Assembly (NCBI GenBank): GCA_016721565.1
Contig: JADKHW010000019.1
Span: forward strand, 1-64,000
Length of the DNA: 64,000 nt
From: a bacterium
GTDB lineage: Bacteria > Electryoneota > RPQS01
Reading direction: 5' to 3'
Part shown: positions 1 through 10,830 of the stretch, piece by piece
Layout of the letters: every line of letters starts with the position of its first letter
Numbering within the stretch: the stretch's first letter is position 1
Program-made: the position numbers and the translations under genes
Notes under the pieces: model-generated
The model's input: only the letters and a program-made list of their open reading frames with translations
Databases searched by the model: none
Told to the model about the DNA's origin: nothing

Positions 1-684
1 TGTCGTGCAGTTTCAACAAGCGCTCGGCATCAAGTAAGGTCAACGTCGGACGGCGCACATGAATTGCACGCCATTGTTGAGAGCAAGTCCCTCTTTGGCT
101 TCCAGAATCAGTCAGGACCAGCTCGGCGCATGGCCTCCGCCCACTCATCTTCTGTGCCTTGGAACCATGCTTCACCGCTCGACTCATCACTGTCGATGTC
201 TGGATCACGAGTGATGACTGCCGCAAGATGAGACAGCGGAGCCAAGTCACCGGATGCTCCAAGTGATCCTTGTGAAGGGACAACTGGAGTGATATGCCGA
301 TTCGAAGCTCCAAAAGCGTCTCTATTACAAGATGGTCAGGCACCAGGCGGCCTTGAGCGGAGCGTTGGCCCGCAAAAGAGTTGCGGCACGGACAACTCGT
401 TCGGAGAACGGTTCGCCTGTGCCGCAGCAATGAGAGATAATCAGATTTCGGGAAACGCGACGCGCGTCATTCACGGAGAAGCGCTCGCTTTTCAAACTCC
501 CGAAACCCGTGTTGATTCCATAAACGCTGGGCGCGTTAGCACCAGCTTGTTCGAGCCGCGCAATCCACGCGCGGGAGGCTTCGACTTGCGGTCGGGCAGA
601 CGAAGCTAATTTTGCATGTGCACCATTGCTGACTTGCTCGACTTGCTCTAAGGTCAGCGAATGGCCATCAACCGAAATTTCCAC
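1..684 (-). pseudogene. hutH: Histidine ammonia-lyase, 5' part, several frame breaks, runs off window
   Basis: Histidine ammonia-lyase removes ammonia from L-histidine to give urocanate, the first step of histidine breakdown in the cytoplasm. The N-terminal 100 residues read cleanly from a GTG at 684 and contain the family motif GINTGFGSLK and then LIISHCCGTGEPFSE. The similarity then jumps frame near 345 (LVIETLLEL), near 310 (HITPVVPSQGSLGASGDLAPL, carrying the Ala-Ser-Gly triad that forms the MIO cofactor), near 130 (EAKEGLALNNGVQFM) and again near 45 (TLTLLDAERLLKL). All pieces are in the right order, so this was or is one hutH. The gene continues past base 1. It starts 4 nt after the stop of the HTH gene upstream, so the two are probably co-transcribed. 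No hut partner genes are in the window. Either decay or poor sequence at a contig end would explain four breaks in 680 bp. Confidence 0.85.
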
Positions 685-688
685 GAGA

Positions 689-1081
689 TTACCGCGTCAC
701 TCGCTTCTTCGTCACCATAATTGGCTGCCAACCTTGGGCAGTCTTGACGACATTTGTTGTGGCGGACATTCCGGCCGGTTCAACGGCAGCGAGATTCTCA
801 ATTTGCGGATGTGTAATGACACCCAGTGGCGGAATCTTACGCGGATTAGCGCCGCCGGTCTGCGGGACTTTCTCGTTTAGTTGCGCTTGACGCCGTTGTC
901 TCGCCGTGGCACGCTCACGTGCACCAACGGGATCAATACCGTGTGTCTGACGCAGTTTGTCGAGCTTGGCGCTGATTGCCTTGCGGGTTACGCCGAAGCG
1001 ATCCGCGAGTTCTGCCATCGGCACCTTGCCGTAATTTTCCAACAAGTATTTTTCTTCAGAAGGGGTCCACTTCTTAGCCAT
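689..1081 (-). CDS. Small helix-turn-helix (Myb/SANT-like) protein
   Basis: A 130-residue protein. Residues 1-45 form a compact helical DNA-binding domain: WTPSEEKYLLENYGKVPMAE, then ADRFGVTRKAISAKLDKLR, the pattern of a SANT/Myb-like or sigma-region-4-like HTH. The remaining 85 residues are basic and low in structure (ARERATARQRRQ), with no domain I recognise. The ATG at 1081 follows an AGGA at about 12 nt. It lies 76 bp downstream of the C25 peptidase stop and 4 nt upstream of hutH. A regulatory role is inferred from the HTH only; the target is unknown. It could be the regulator of hutH, but HutC and HutP, the usual regulators, belong to other families. Confidence 0.75.
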   Translation of the reverse strand: MAKKWTPSEEKYLLENYGKVPMAELADRFGVTRKAISAKLDKLRQTHGIDPVGARERATARQRRQAQLNEKVPQTGGANPRKIPPLGVITHPQIENLAAVEPAGMSATTNVVKTAQGWQPIMVTKKRVTR

Positions 1082-1157
1082 TGCGATCTCGTTCCTATGT
1101 TAAGATGAAATTTCTTTTTGTTAGTGGCTTCCGCCGCGAATGCTACCGCGAAGCAGT

Positions 1158-4100
1158 TTAGCGCATCAAGAGCATGCGCCGCGTTTGAACAATATCCGGT
1201 GTGACCAGTCGATAGAAGTAAATTCCGCTCGGTACAGAAATACCGGAGTTACTCTTGCCATTCCATTGAAGTCTGTGAATACCTGCATCGCGCGCACCCT
1301 CAGCCAAGGTGACGACATTACGGCCAAGCACGTCGAAGACTTCAAGCTTGACATTTGTGCGAGCGGCGAGTGCATATTCAATCGTGGTTTCAGGATTGAA
1401 CGGATTGGGGTAATTCTGGAACAGCACGAACGTCTTGGGGATCTCCGCCACTTCCGGCGAATCGGTAATCGTCGGCGGTGCGGTGGTCAAACGAATAGCT
1501 CTACCATTTTCAAGTGGAGCAGATGTCGGCGGCTCCACATTGTTGTGATAATATGTCGCCCCGTAGAGTTCGTCAAATGTTTCGTAGCCAATCGTGGCGC
1601 CCTGAGCCGCAGTCGGGTGCATTGTCAAGCTTTGATAGAGCATAACCCATTCAGCGTCGCCAGTCGGAGTTTGGTGCGTTGCCGGGTTCAGCAGTTGAAC
1701 TTGGAACGTATTTGGACGAGTTCCTGTTCCCCAATCGGTAACCGCGTGCCACTCGACGATGAAACGATCACCGGCGGCATCATAGTAGTAACTGATGTCG
1801 CCGGTGTCGCCAAAGAAATACCACAGGTCATTCCACAGCACAGCAATCATTCCGGATACTAAGTCCGAAGAATATGGCAGAGCATGATTGTCGTAGCTTG
1901 TCGCTTCTGTGTTTCCCGGGGCAACCCAACCGTCCGTAGAAATAGAGAGGCTGTTGTAGGATGTGCCGAAGTAGCCGTAACTAAAGGGAACAGGAACAGA
2001 AAATGTTTGCTGACTTTGCGTGAATTCCAGAGTTGTGCCTGGACCGTCAAGTGTTGGCGAAATCTCGAACCAATCATAAACAGCAGCGCGGTCGTAATCG
2101 ACATCCAGATCATCATACATGTAGTACGTGTTATCCGAACCGGTCATCGGATCGGCTTGTCCGACTTGACCAAGCACGAGCGGCAACGCAAGCGAGCGCG
2201 AGAAAGCATATGTCGGCATTTGTGCCGAAACAATTGCATTCACAGTGACCTGAGTTCCAGTCGGCGCATTCCATGCACCCGAGATTCGAAGCGCGTCTTC
2301 AGGCAATGTGTAAGATTGATTGGGAGCAATTGCCGGGATTTGCGCAGTGCCGTCTTCAACTATGATGTAGCCACTGGTGGTCTGCAATTCCAGAGCAGAG
2401 GCGATCAGAGTTTCATTGCCTGTGTTAGTAATTGTAAATACTAAGCCCGCAGGTTCAAGTCTTTCAAGGAATCCGTCATCGCCATCGGCAACGATCAAAT
2501 TTGATCGTTCAAGTTCGGGAGCATATACCGTCAAGAAGAATTGATCAGAGCGAGGATCGACTGAAACAGCTTGATAAGCGATTTCAATAGCCATATTGCT
2601 ACCCCTGAATTCAGGCAGCACGGTCAGAGAATACAACGGAGCACCCACAACGATTTCGTTCGATCCAACGTTTCCATATTGACCTTGTGAAACCGTAATA
2701 GACACATTGTCACTAGATGTACTAAGTGATCCTTCAACGTCAAAGGCAGCATCCGATCCGATATTGCGAACGGTGTCGCGCAGAGAAACCGTTTCGCCGG
2801 GCTGAATACGTCCGTCGTTATTACCTCCCGCATCTGAGACCGAAAGGCCTTGATGAATTAGATAAACGCCACTGGGGGCTACAGTTATTCCTATTTGGCG
2901 AGTTAAGATATTGTGTCCATCAATTGTGGCAACAACAGAATCATCAAATGCGAAATCAACGGGCAAGTACCATGTTCCAGCTTGAGTGGGAATTGCGAAC
3001 TGGGATTGGTTGCCTGTTTCAGTTCTAAAACTGATGGCAAGACTATCCGTGTCCACAGTAAATCCGTCAGCAATGGTGACGGGAAACGAAAATGGCCCCG
3101 CTGGAATTGCGGATGGTAGCGTGATCGGCATGCGTTCTGGTGTGTCCGTGAACAGTTTCAGGCTCGGATCACAAAGGCCAAGGTACTGCCGCATCATCAT
3201 GGTTGCGACCTGCTGGACACCATCTTCATTCTGGAAATCCGCAAACATCGCCCAAGCGAACATCTTTCCGGCGACAAGCGCGGGCATGAGATTGTCAATA
3301 TTATAAGTCAAGATCGCACGGTACAAACACGTGTCGAGGTTATCATTATAAACCGTGTGCGTGTTCCAGCAAGGCCCGATAAAACCAACGGCTCCCTGTG
3401 GAGTCGTGACAGAACCGTGCAGCATCCATTGCTCACCAAAGCATTGGCCATCAGGCGCATCAAACTTTGCAACGCCACATCCAATTCCTGTAACGATACA
3501 GAGCAACCCGGGGTTTGAAATTTGCGGTACCGTCCAGTAATAGAAATTAATTCCGGCCCAGCCTTGATTCCAACCTGAGCCTCTGTGGTTCACGAAAGCT
3601 ACGCCGTCGTCAACATAGTTGATCAGTTGTTGCGGTCCGGGGTTGTCTGCAGCCCAAACAGTATCAACTTGCTCGAAACCTTCTTCTAATAACATTTCGC
3701 GAGCATAGGATATCGTGATTTGTTGTGACGGCACGCTATTGTCAGCGGAAACTGCGCAGCGTTCAAAACGCAGCGAATCGCTGAGGAACGTGTCGCGCTC
3801 ATGTTGAATGGTTCTGACCGCGATTGAGCGCGCTTCACTCTGATTGTTAACAACCAGCGGCCCAAGAAAACATCCGGGAACGGGTCTGTTCCGACAACTT
3901 CAGTGAAATATGCTTCGTTTGTGAAGTCACCGGGATAGGAAAAATCACTGAAACGGGACATCGGATCGTCGGTGTGCTGCGGAGTGAACAGGAATGGTAT
4001 TCTCATCACCAACCAAGATGACATAGTCTATTTTGGGTGAGCTTTGGTCAAGCTCGGAAATGATTCGATTGCGTAGCTGGTTGCCGTTGTTGTCGTCGTC

Positions 4101-4847
4101 GATTTCACTTTCAGATACGACTGTTACAATAAAACCGAGCTGTTGCTTCCAGACAATATATTCTTGAATAAATGTCAGGAACGGATCGGGAACAATCATC
4201 AGGATGTGCGACGGCTCGCGAACCATTAAATTGGGAATATCTTGCCAGTTCATAACAACGGCTTGATAGACAGATCTCCATGCTTCCGAATAAGCGGTTC
4301 TGACGTATGGCAATGGGTTTCTGGCCTTGCTGCTGTCGATGTCAATACGGATTGTGGCCATGTCAAGGATAGCGCACGTGTTCTGACCGTTTGTGTAGGT
4401 GATCGGCTTAACCGTCACGGGAACGAGTCGCACCCCACCCAGAATGCCGACATCGCCAAGCTCAACACGCGGGACTTGAGCCGTATTCTCGGGAATTGTT
4501 CGAGGACAGGTCGAGAAAATCGTTTCCCAGCCCTCCACCGTAACGGTCGGATTGCCAGTCGGGGGCAACGCAAGGTAGAACGTAAAGCGCGGCATGAGCG
4601 CACCAGTCGCGTTCATTTCGCCCCAAGTGCCGGGTAGCTTCTGATTCAAATCAATTTGACCGGTGGGCTGGAGGCGGGACATATCCAGAGTGAAACGGAT
4701 CAAGTCGCTATTGGACTCGATCGGTATGAAATCGGGGGAAAACTCCGCTTCTTCGTATAGCCCAAATGGCGCAGTTTGGGCACCAACCCGCGAAAATGCG
4801 CAGGCAATGACGAGGAAGGCCGCAAGGAAGTAGTGCTTACGATGCAT
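1158..4847 (-). CDS. Secreted C25 (gingipain-like) peptidase with type IX sorting domain; two frame changes
   Basis: Cysteine peptidase of the gingipain clan, exported across both membranes. The start is the ATG at 4847, with GAGGTG at 4853-4858; the signal peptide is MHRKHYFLAAFLVIACAFSR followed by VGAQ. A propeptide-like region (to about residue 200) precedes the Rossmann-like C25 fold (DYVILVGDENTIP). Catalytic His lies in VNHRGSGWNQGW and Cys in TGIGCGVAKF. After that come Ig-like repeats, a nidogen-like sheet domain (FSYGYFGTSYNSLSISTDGW) and a C-terminal por/T9SS type A domain beginning FQNYPNPFNPETTIEY. The reading frame changes near 3995 and near 3855; similarity continues across both (GRW to NNQSEARSIAVR), giving one protein of about 1230 residues. 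It is followed by the HTH gene and hutH on the same strand with no clear terminator. Confidence 0.85.
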
Positions 4848-5297
4848 TTGACACCTCAATAGTGTGGACCCAAGACTGTATTAAGTATGCTGACAAACGG
4901 AGTTCAGAACTGGTCAGGACAGTGTATTTCTTGAACATCTCCTTGACGAACCGCAAAGAAGTCTGTATTTTGTAAGAGGTTGCCGAGCGAGCGGAGGGGG
5001 ATAGTCGGATTTTCGTTACCCTCTTTAATTCCTGAAGATAGCTGTTTGGAGAGGCGGAGTCAAGAGAGGCATACAATCTATTACAAATGGTTGCCAAATG
5101 GAGCGTGATTTGCCAAGTGAGTTATTATAGCTCAGCGGTATATCCGGGCAACCTATGCACTCGTTAATGGATACTGTTTTTCAAAGGTTTAGGTTCAAAT
5201 TGCTGAGCCGACCTGCAGATGTCCGTAAGCCTTTGCCGACTCGATGGGCAATTTTCAGACAATAAATATTCGTTCGATAGAAATAGGAATTGGAAAG
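4848..5297. other. 450-bp intergenic region between divergent genes
   Basis: No gene is supported here. It must hold the divergent promoters of the C25 gene (-) and the secreted Cys-rich gene (+). I see no clean -35/-10 pair for either. It contains an inverted repeat GCTCAGC (5130-5136) and GCTGAGC (5202-5208) enclosing a T-loop-like GGTTCAAAT (5192-5200); it does not fold as a canonical tRNA. Confidence 0.5.
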
Positions 5298-6392
5298 ATG
5301 AAGAATTTCTTAATGATACTGGTGGCATGCTTGGGGCTTGCTTCCGTGTGTTTTGCTCAGCAAAGTCGCTCGCAAGAAAGCACGGAATCGGCTCAACTTT
5401 GGCAGGTCTATCAGCAGATTTCTGACCTCAAAGCTACTGATCAGGAAGTGCCTGCAGAGCTGTATGACTTGTATTATAAGCTTGATCACGCTGTCAATCC
5501 TGAACTGTACGAAGACCGCAGCGGCGCAAATCCGCTGGATCAGTTTAGCGACTTGTGTCCAGGTGGAATGATTATGGGGCCGGATTCAGGCATGACCTAT
5601 AACTACTCTACAACTGGTGCAACGAATACTGCAACAAATAATTGCACTTTCCCGGCTTGCCGCATTGGGCGCGACTTGTTCATCCGCTTGACCGTGCAAT
5701 ACCGGGACAGCATAACGATTACGACATGCGGCTCTGGTTTTGATACATACCTCTGCATTTATACTGGTGCGTGCTGTAATCAGCCGGGTTCTACTTTGTT
5801 TGCAAGCAATGACAATGCGCCGGAAGTTTGTGGTGTCTCCACAACTTTGCAGGCGGGTGTCTCCCGTTGTTTTGAACCTGGTGTTTATTACATCGTGCTG
5901 GACGGCTATGGACCAGCTGCTTTTGGTCAATACCGTTTCTCGATTATGTTCCACGGCAATTCCTGTATCCAACCGAGTAATGATCCCGAGTGCCCGGCTG
6001 ATTTCGCCCAGCACGAAGAGTCGTTCCCCGAAGGCTGTGATGCATTTGCCAACACGATTCATTGCGGCGAAGGATTCTGTGGCCAGATTGACGAGACCGG
6101 CGACTTAGATGTGTATGCACTCACGATCTCCGATTGCCCGCGTCAGGTTACGATAAGCGTGTACGCCGATGATACGCCAGGTCGTACGGGATTTGAACAC
6201 GGTTTGAATTCAATGCTTCGCATTTGGCCTGTGACCTGCGAGGCACCATTGGCCGTGAACAACGACTTCCATGGTGGCGACGGCGATCCAGAAGGTACTG
6301 ACAGTCAGGTGACAATAAACCTTGTGCCAGGCACCTACTTCTTTGAAGTCACAGGTGCGGAAGCGACAACGGGACCATATGAGTTTTTGTAG
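5298..6392 (+). CDS. Secreted Cys-rich protein, two PPC-like domains, paralogue A
   Basis: A 364-residue exported protein. The ATG at 5298 is chosen because AGGA lies 9 nt upstream and a signal peptide follows directly (MKNFLMILVACLGLASVCFA). After a linker comes a short motif shared with the next gene: VPAELYDLYYKLDHAVNPEL. Two beta-sandwich domains resembling bacterial pre-peptidase C-terminal (PPC) domains follow, about residues 75-215 (GRDLFIRLTV, CGSGFDTYLCIYTGACC, GVYYIVLDGYGPAAFGQY) and 230-364 (ETGDLDVYALTISDC, VPGTYFFEVTG). Cysteine is frequent and many residues align with those of the neighbour, suggesting disulfides outside the cytoplasm. No catalytic motif and no type IX tail is visible. 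It ends rather abruptly (GPYEFL), one or two strands short of a typical PPC domain. Function unknown; the PPC assignment is by pattern only. Confidence 0.8.
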   Translation: MKNFLMILVACLGLASVCFAQQSRSQESTESAQLWQVYQQISDLKATDQEVPAELYDLYYKLDHAVNPELYEDRSGANPLDQFSDLCPGGMIMGPDSGMTYNYSTTGATNTATNNCTFPACRIGRDLFIRLTVQYRDSITITTCGSGFDTYLCIYTGACCNQPGSTLFASNDNAPEVCGVSTTLQAGVSRCFEPGVYYIVLDGYGPAAFGQYRFSIMFHGNSCIQPSNDPECPADFAQHEESFPEGCDAFANTIHCGEGFCGQIDETGDLDVYALTISDCPRQVTISVYADDTPGRTGFEHGLNSMLRIWPVTCEAPLAVNNDFHGGDGDPEGTDSQVTINLVPGTYFFEVTGAEATTGPYEFL

Positions 6393-6432
6393 CCTGTTCG
6401 ACATGTGAAGAATAAAATCAATTAGTTAGAGA

Positions 6433-6465
6433 AAGAACCCCGCCATTCGGTGGGGTTCTTTTTTT
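6433..6465 (+). terminator. Rho-independent terminator
   Basis: Stem AAAGAACCCCGCC with loop ATTC and complementary arm GGTGGGGTTCTTT runs into seven T. It sits 40 bp after the stop of paralogue A. Confidence 0.9.
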
Positions 6466-6476
6466 GTGCCAGTCTG

Positions 6477-6504
6477 TTGACAATTGGCAGAATTTTGATA
6501 ATAT
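6477..6504 (+). promoter_or_regulatory. Sigma-70-like promoter of paralogue B
   Basis: A perfect TTGACA at 6477-6482 is followed 16 bp later by TAATAT at 6499-6504. The predicted start of transcription is about 60 bp before the ATG at 6573. Confidence 0.65.
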
Positions 6505-6572
6505 TAGTCTGATTAATATAAGCAATTGTCAGCAGACAGCTTTTTTAGCTGAATAACCCAAAGAGGACATCA

Positions 6573-7289
6573 ATGAGAAAAGCATTCATGCTTTGCGCCG
6601 CGTGTTTGGCAATGTCTTGGTCTGTCAGTGCGGGAGACGGCGGCCAGATCAAGAGCGTGACAACACCCGAACAGAATCTCACTGTCAGCGGTTCAAGCGC
6701 TGAAAAAGTTCTTGATGCGGCCTTCCGTCAGATTGAACTGTATGATCAGAATCAGTGGGACGTGCCGAAAGAGTTGTACGACTTTTATTTCAAGCTTGAC
6801 AGGCTTGTGAATCCGCAGATTTATGCAGAAGCCGAAGAACGCATGGCGGGAGGTGGTGCAATGGACCAGCTTCTTGGAACATGCCCGGGGACCATATTTT
6901 ACATGCCGGAAGAGGATGACTTGGACATCAGAACGTGCGGATCAACAACATCAAGCACGAATCGTTGCACCTATCCAAACGGCAGATATGGCCGCGACGT
7001 TGTTGCCGAACTTGATCTTCCAAGTTCTGGCGAGTTGCGGATTTCAACTTGTGGCTCAAGTTTCGACACCTATTTGTGTCTGTTTGAAGATGCCTGCTGC
7101 GGTGATGAAAGCGGAGAATTGATCGAATCAAACAACAACGATCCGTTCACTTGCGGTGGCCAGAGACTGACGTCAGCAATTGCGACTTGCGTAGGTTCGG
7201 GAACTTACTATATCGTCGTTGACGGTGCAAGCCCTGCAGCGCATGGATCTTATTGTTTGACCATTGAATACAACCAAGACTGCGATTAG
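6573..7289 (+). CDS. Secreted Cys-rich protein, one PPC-like domain, paralogue B
   Basis: A 238-residue exported protein. The ATG follows AGAGGA at a proper distance and the signal peptide is MRKAFMLCAACLAMSWSVSA. It shares with paralogue A the motif VPKELYDFYFKLDRLVNPQI, then a single Cys-rich beta-sandwich domain: RYGRDVVAEL, STCGSSFDTYLCLFEDACC, SNNNDPFTCGG, GTYYIVVDGASPAAHGSYCL. The conserved Cys pattern (CGS-x-FDTYLC, a CC pair, then CG) matches paralogue A closely, so the two arose by duplication, with loss or gain of one domain. It has its own promoter and terminators on both sides, so it is a single-gene unit. Function unknown; an extracellular structural or binding role is the most one can infer. 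Confidence 0.82.
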   Translation: MRKAFMLCAACLAMSWSVSAGDGGQIKSVTTPEQNLTVSGSSAEKVLDAAFRQIELYDQNQWDVPKELYDFYFKLDRLVNPQIYAEAEERMAGGGAMDQLLGTCPGTIFYMPEEDDLDIRTCGSTTSSTNRCTYPNGRYGRDVVAELDLPSSGELRISTCGSSFDTYLCLFEDACCGDESGELIESNNNDPFTCGGQRLTSAIATCVGSGTYYIVVDGASPAAHGSYCLTIEYNQDCD

Positions 7290-7317
7290 ATCGCTTTCTT
7301 CTCCGTTCGTGGTTGAT

Positions 7318-7353
7318 AGAGAATGACCCCGCCAAATGGCGGGGTCATTCTCT
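7318..7353. terminator. Bidirectional terminator hairpin
   Basis: Perfect 16-bp inverted repeat (AGAGAATGACCCCGCC, loop AAAT, complementary arm) between convergent paralogue B and sppA. There is no long T run on either side. Confidence 0.75.
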
Positions 7354-7373
7354 AATGTATTACTTTGACTGTA

Positions 7374-9159
7374 TCAGGCATCAATTGAAGTTGGAAGAAT
7401 CGTCTGCAAGAATTCAAAGCGGTCAAAGTAGTTCTTGACGTATTTCAATAATGCTTGCGGATCCTGTAAAGCACGTACATTGTCGCTAAGATTTGCAAGT
7501 GCACTGAATCGAGTCGAGAATTTCGATACGATGAACTCAAAGACGTCTTTCTCTCTTGGATAGTAGGCAAGGTCGTACTCGTCTTTGCCGAGATTCGCAT
7601 CAGCGGCGGCAAGTCGAATGGCAAGGTCAATACCACCGAGCGTGTCCACGAGACCACGAGCCATTGCTTGGTTTCCTGTCCATACGCGACCTTCTGCTAA
7701 TGAATCCAAACTTGCCAGTTCGAGGTTGCGGCCTTTTGCAACATCTTCGCGGAATTCGAGATAGACGGAGTCCATTAAACTATTCAGCACCTGTTCCTGA
7801 TCCGGGCCAAGAGTCTTGTCGAAGCGGAAGAAATTCGCCCAACGACCAATCGAGATGGTTTCTTCGCGAGCGCCTATCTTCTTGTACAACTCTTCTGCGG
7901 ACGGGATCATTGTTACCACACCAATTGAGCCGGTGATGGTGTTCGGTTGAGCCACTATCTCGTTTGCGGCCATGGAGATGTAATAGCCTCGAAGCGGCAA
8001 CCCGCCCCATGGAGACTACGATGGGTTTCTTCTCCTTAAGACGAAGGGCGGCTTCGAGGATCTGTTTGGATGCCAACGCGGAACCACCGGGGGAATCTAC
8101 GCGAATGACGACTGCTTTGACATTCTCGTCTTCTCCAAGCTTGTCGAGTTGCTTTACCATTCCTGAAGCAGTAATGCCATCTTCGCCCCACCCACTTTCG
8201 TCATCCCCAAAGGAAATCTCGCCCTGTGCGAAGACAACAGCAACTTCTGATTCGTGTGTCGGAAATTGTTCGAGTTTCTTGGACGCCAGATATTTATGCG
8301 CGGAAACGCCTTCAAATTCTTTGGAGTCTTTTTGAAGGCGACTGCGCAGAACTGGCCAGTCAACCAGGCCATCGACATAACCACGATTGAGACATGAAGC
8401 TGCACTGACAAGAAACTGGTCCCCGGAACGAACTTCATGGTCAAGCGCCTCAAAGGTCAAATTAGAGCGGGCGTTTGCAGTCTCGCGAACATAGGTATCA
8501 TACACATCCGAGTACAAGTAAGTCAGGCTTGTGCGCAACTCCGTGGACATACTGTCACGCGCGAAATCTTCAAACGCACCTTTGTATTTACCTGCATGGA
8601 TAACATGGAACTTGAGACCCACTTTCTCGAATGTCGATTTCAAATAGGTGCTACTGAATTCCATACCGCCGAAATTGACTCCGCTAAGTCGGCCCGGCAT
8701 CATAAAGATGCTGTCGCTGACACTTGCTAAGTAATAGGCGCGGTCAGTGGCAATGTCAAAATGAGTGATAATGGGCTTATCACCTTGCTTGAAACTGAGA
8801 AGAGCTTCACGTAGTTCACGAATCGTGGCCATACCTGTGACCCCCATCGGGCGAAGCACGATTCCTGAGATATTCGGATCATCTTGGGCAAGTTGAATGG
8901 CGCGGAGCATGTCATTTAGAGAGGAGCCGCCGCTACCGCCGAGGAACCCGAGGTCAGGATCGACATTATACTCTGGTATTGTACCTGTCGGTCGAAGCAC
9001 CAGCCACGTATTGGGTTCAATTGAGGTATGTGAACTCAATTTACCTTTGAAGCCACCGCTGACGGCTTGCGAGATACCCCAACCGATGACCAATACAGTT
9101 AAGACAAAACCGCCTGCAAAGATACCCAGTATCCAGCAACAGGCCTTATTGGAAGACAT
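7374..9159 (-). CDS. sppA: Signal peptide peptidase SppA (one frame change)
   Basis: Membrane-anchored serine protease of family S49 that degrades signal peptides left after secretion. The ATG at 9159 has AAGGAG 7 nt upstream. One N-terminal membrane segment (CCWILGIFAGGFVLTVLVIG) is followed by the two tandem ClpP-like domains of the long, 67K-type SppA. The catalytic Lys is in HAGKYKGAFEDF (first domain) and the Ser in RVDSPGGSALAS (second domain). Near 7990 the frame changes: SMGRVAAS should run on into GYYISMAANEIVAQPNTITG, which is found in the next frame. The corrected protein is about 595 residues, a normal length. The last segment continues to 7374. It stands alone on the minus strand, ending at a shared hairpin terminator. 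Confidence 0.92.
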
Positions 9160-9325
9160 TGTTAGACTCCTTTATATGTGTCACCGGACCCCGGAGGCAC
9201 TTGTATTCGGGCTGAAACTTCTTAATTTACAATATTCCGATGTTAGTTGAAAATTTCGCGTGCCGGATTAGGAAAAGGCACGCTCTTTGCCTTGCTATGT
9301 TTATGGTTTTATAAGGAGTTAAATT

Positions 9326-10827
9326 TTGAATCTTGATCGCGCATTAATGGTAGGTTTGGGGGCAGGTGTAGCAATTCTCTACACAGCCATCATTTTTGCC
9401 TTTTTTGACGGTACAGATTCTGAAAACCGACTTCTATATCTAACTGCAATTGGTATCCCGCTTGGCATCGGTTTTTTTGCGGCCCCCAGAGTTGGACTCT
9501 ATTTACTCGGGGCCTTGGTCTACTCGATTGACTGGTTGTCAGAGTACTGGCAACTGATTCCGCGTGAAGCGACGTGGCTTGTAGACCTACTAATTCTACT
9601 GTTTGCGCTTCGTTACGGCTTAACATTCTTTTCGGCGAAACACAGCGTGTTTGCGGCTGAAAAAGCAATATTGGCGTTGTTAGTGTTTGCGGTTCTATCG
9701 GCTTTGATGAATGGCGAAACTCTGGCGACAACGCTCGTCGGGCTTCGCGTCGGGTTTCGCTATTTGCTGTTGTTCCTGGCAGCGGCCGGGCTGCATCCGA
9801 GTTCTGAATCCAGTTCGAAGTACATTCGATTCTTGTTCCTGATCGGACTTATTCAGACACCTGTCATTTTGTGGCAATGGCAGTTCACGAATTGGATATC
9901 CGAGGACGATATGTACGGAACGTTCGGGCGTGGCCAAACTCCGGGCATTGCGCTGTTCATTCTCGTGCTGTATTGCTATCTGATTGCGAAGATGATTGAA
10001 GAGAAGCGCATTCGCCTGTGGTATTTGTGTGCCATGGCGTGGATGCTTGTCGGGCCGATACTTGGTGAAGCAAAATTCTTCTTTCTTCTCCTACCGTTAT
10101 TCCTCGTTTTCATGGTCCGTGCCGAGTTCATACGCAGGCCAGCTGTAGCCTTCCTTCTCAGTTTACTTGGCGTTCTAATGATCTTTGTCGCAGACTATGT
10201 AATTGTCGAATCTGGAGTCTGGCGCGAGGCCGCAACCCACTAACCTATATCACGACGCTACCCGAGGTTTTCCAAACTGAAATTGATCGGCCCCAAACTG
10301 ATGGCAAGTTCGAACGCTCGTACAGATTTGTCAGCGCGGTAGTTCTTGCGAGCCAAGACGCGCGTTCATTTTGGTTTGGTCATGGACCAGGTTCAATCAC
10401 ACTGTCGTATGTTGCGGAAGGTCACTCGAAGACAGCAGCATATTTCGCCGGTTACGGTTTAACTTCGAGCGCGCCGTCCATTCCATGGATGCTGATTGAA
10501 TACGGGTATTTAGGATCCGCACTCATGTTCCTTGTCCTCTTTGTTATCTATCGACGCGGAAAAGTACTGCGGTCTTCACCAGACATTGACATGCGAGTTT
10601 ACGGACGGACACTGGAAGGCGCCACGTTACTCTATGTGGCTTGGTTGTTCTATCAGTCGGCTTGGCAATCGGATACAATGAACTTTATTTATTGGCCGTT
10701 GGCCGGAATATTTGTTCGACTAAGCTATCAAATGCAGGCTGACAAAGCGTACGAACGAGCAGTGGAACGCGCAAATGTATTGAAAGGTATAACACCAAAG
10801 ACTGTTATTGCACAACAAAGTTCATAG
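9326..10827 (+). CDS. O-antigen ligase/polymerase-like membrane protein (one frame change)
   Basis: Polytopic inner-membrane protein resembling the Wzy/WaaL group, which polymerise or ligate O-antigen or exopolysaccharide units on the periplasmic side. It begins at TTG 9326 with AAGGAG about 9 nt upstream. Ten or so hydrophobic segments are visible. The frame changes near 10235: after IVESGVWREA the reading continues as LTYITTLPEVFQTEIDRP and then SFWFGHGPGSITLSYVAEGH, a soluble loop with the GxGPGS motif typical of this superfamily, then two more membrane segments (ALMFLVLFVIYRR). The corrected length is about 500 residues, usual for the family. No polysaccharide cluster surrounds it; the DoxX-like gene follows after 3 nt. 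The exact substrate cannot be told. Confidence 0.7.
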
Positions 10828-10830
10828 AAT

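Noticed and set aside
1140..1862. 240-residue plus-strand open frame opposite the C25 gene
   Set aside because: It is the antisense shadow of the type IX tail and Ig-like region, rich in Arg, Cys and His as such shadows are.
4837..5097. 86-residue minus-strand open frame upstream of the first C25 gene
   Set aside because: No ribosome site, no recognisable feature, and it lies across the C25 leader and start.
5128..5210. tRNA-like segment: TAGCTCAGCGGTA (D-arm-like), GGTTCAAAT (T-loop-like) and a GCTCAGC/GCTGAGC pair
   Set aside because: The D-arm to T-arm spacing is about 64 nt, 20 more than normal, no anticodon stem forms, and the T-stem does not pair. At best a relic.
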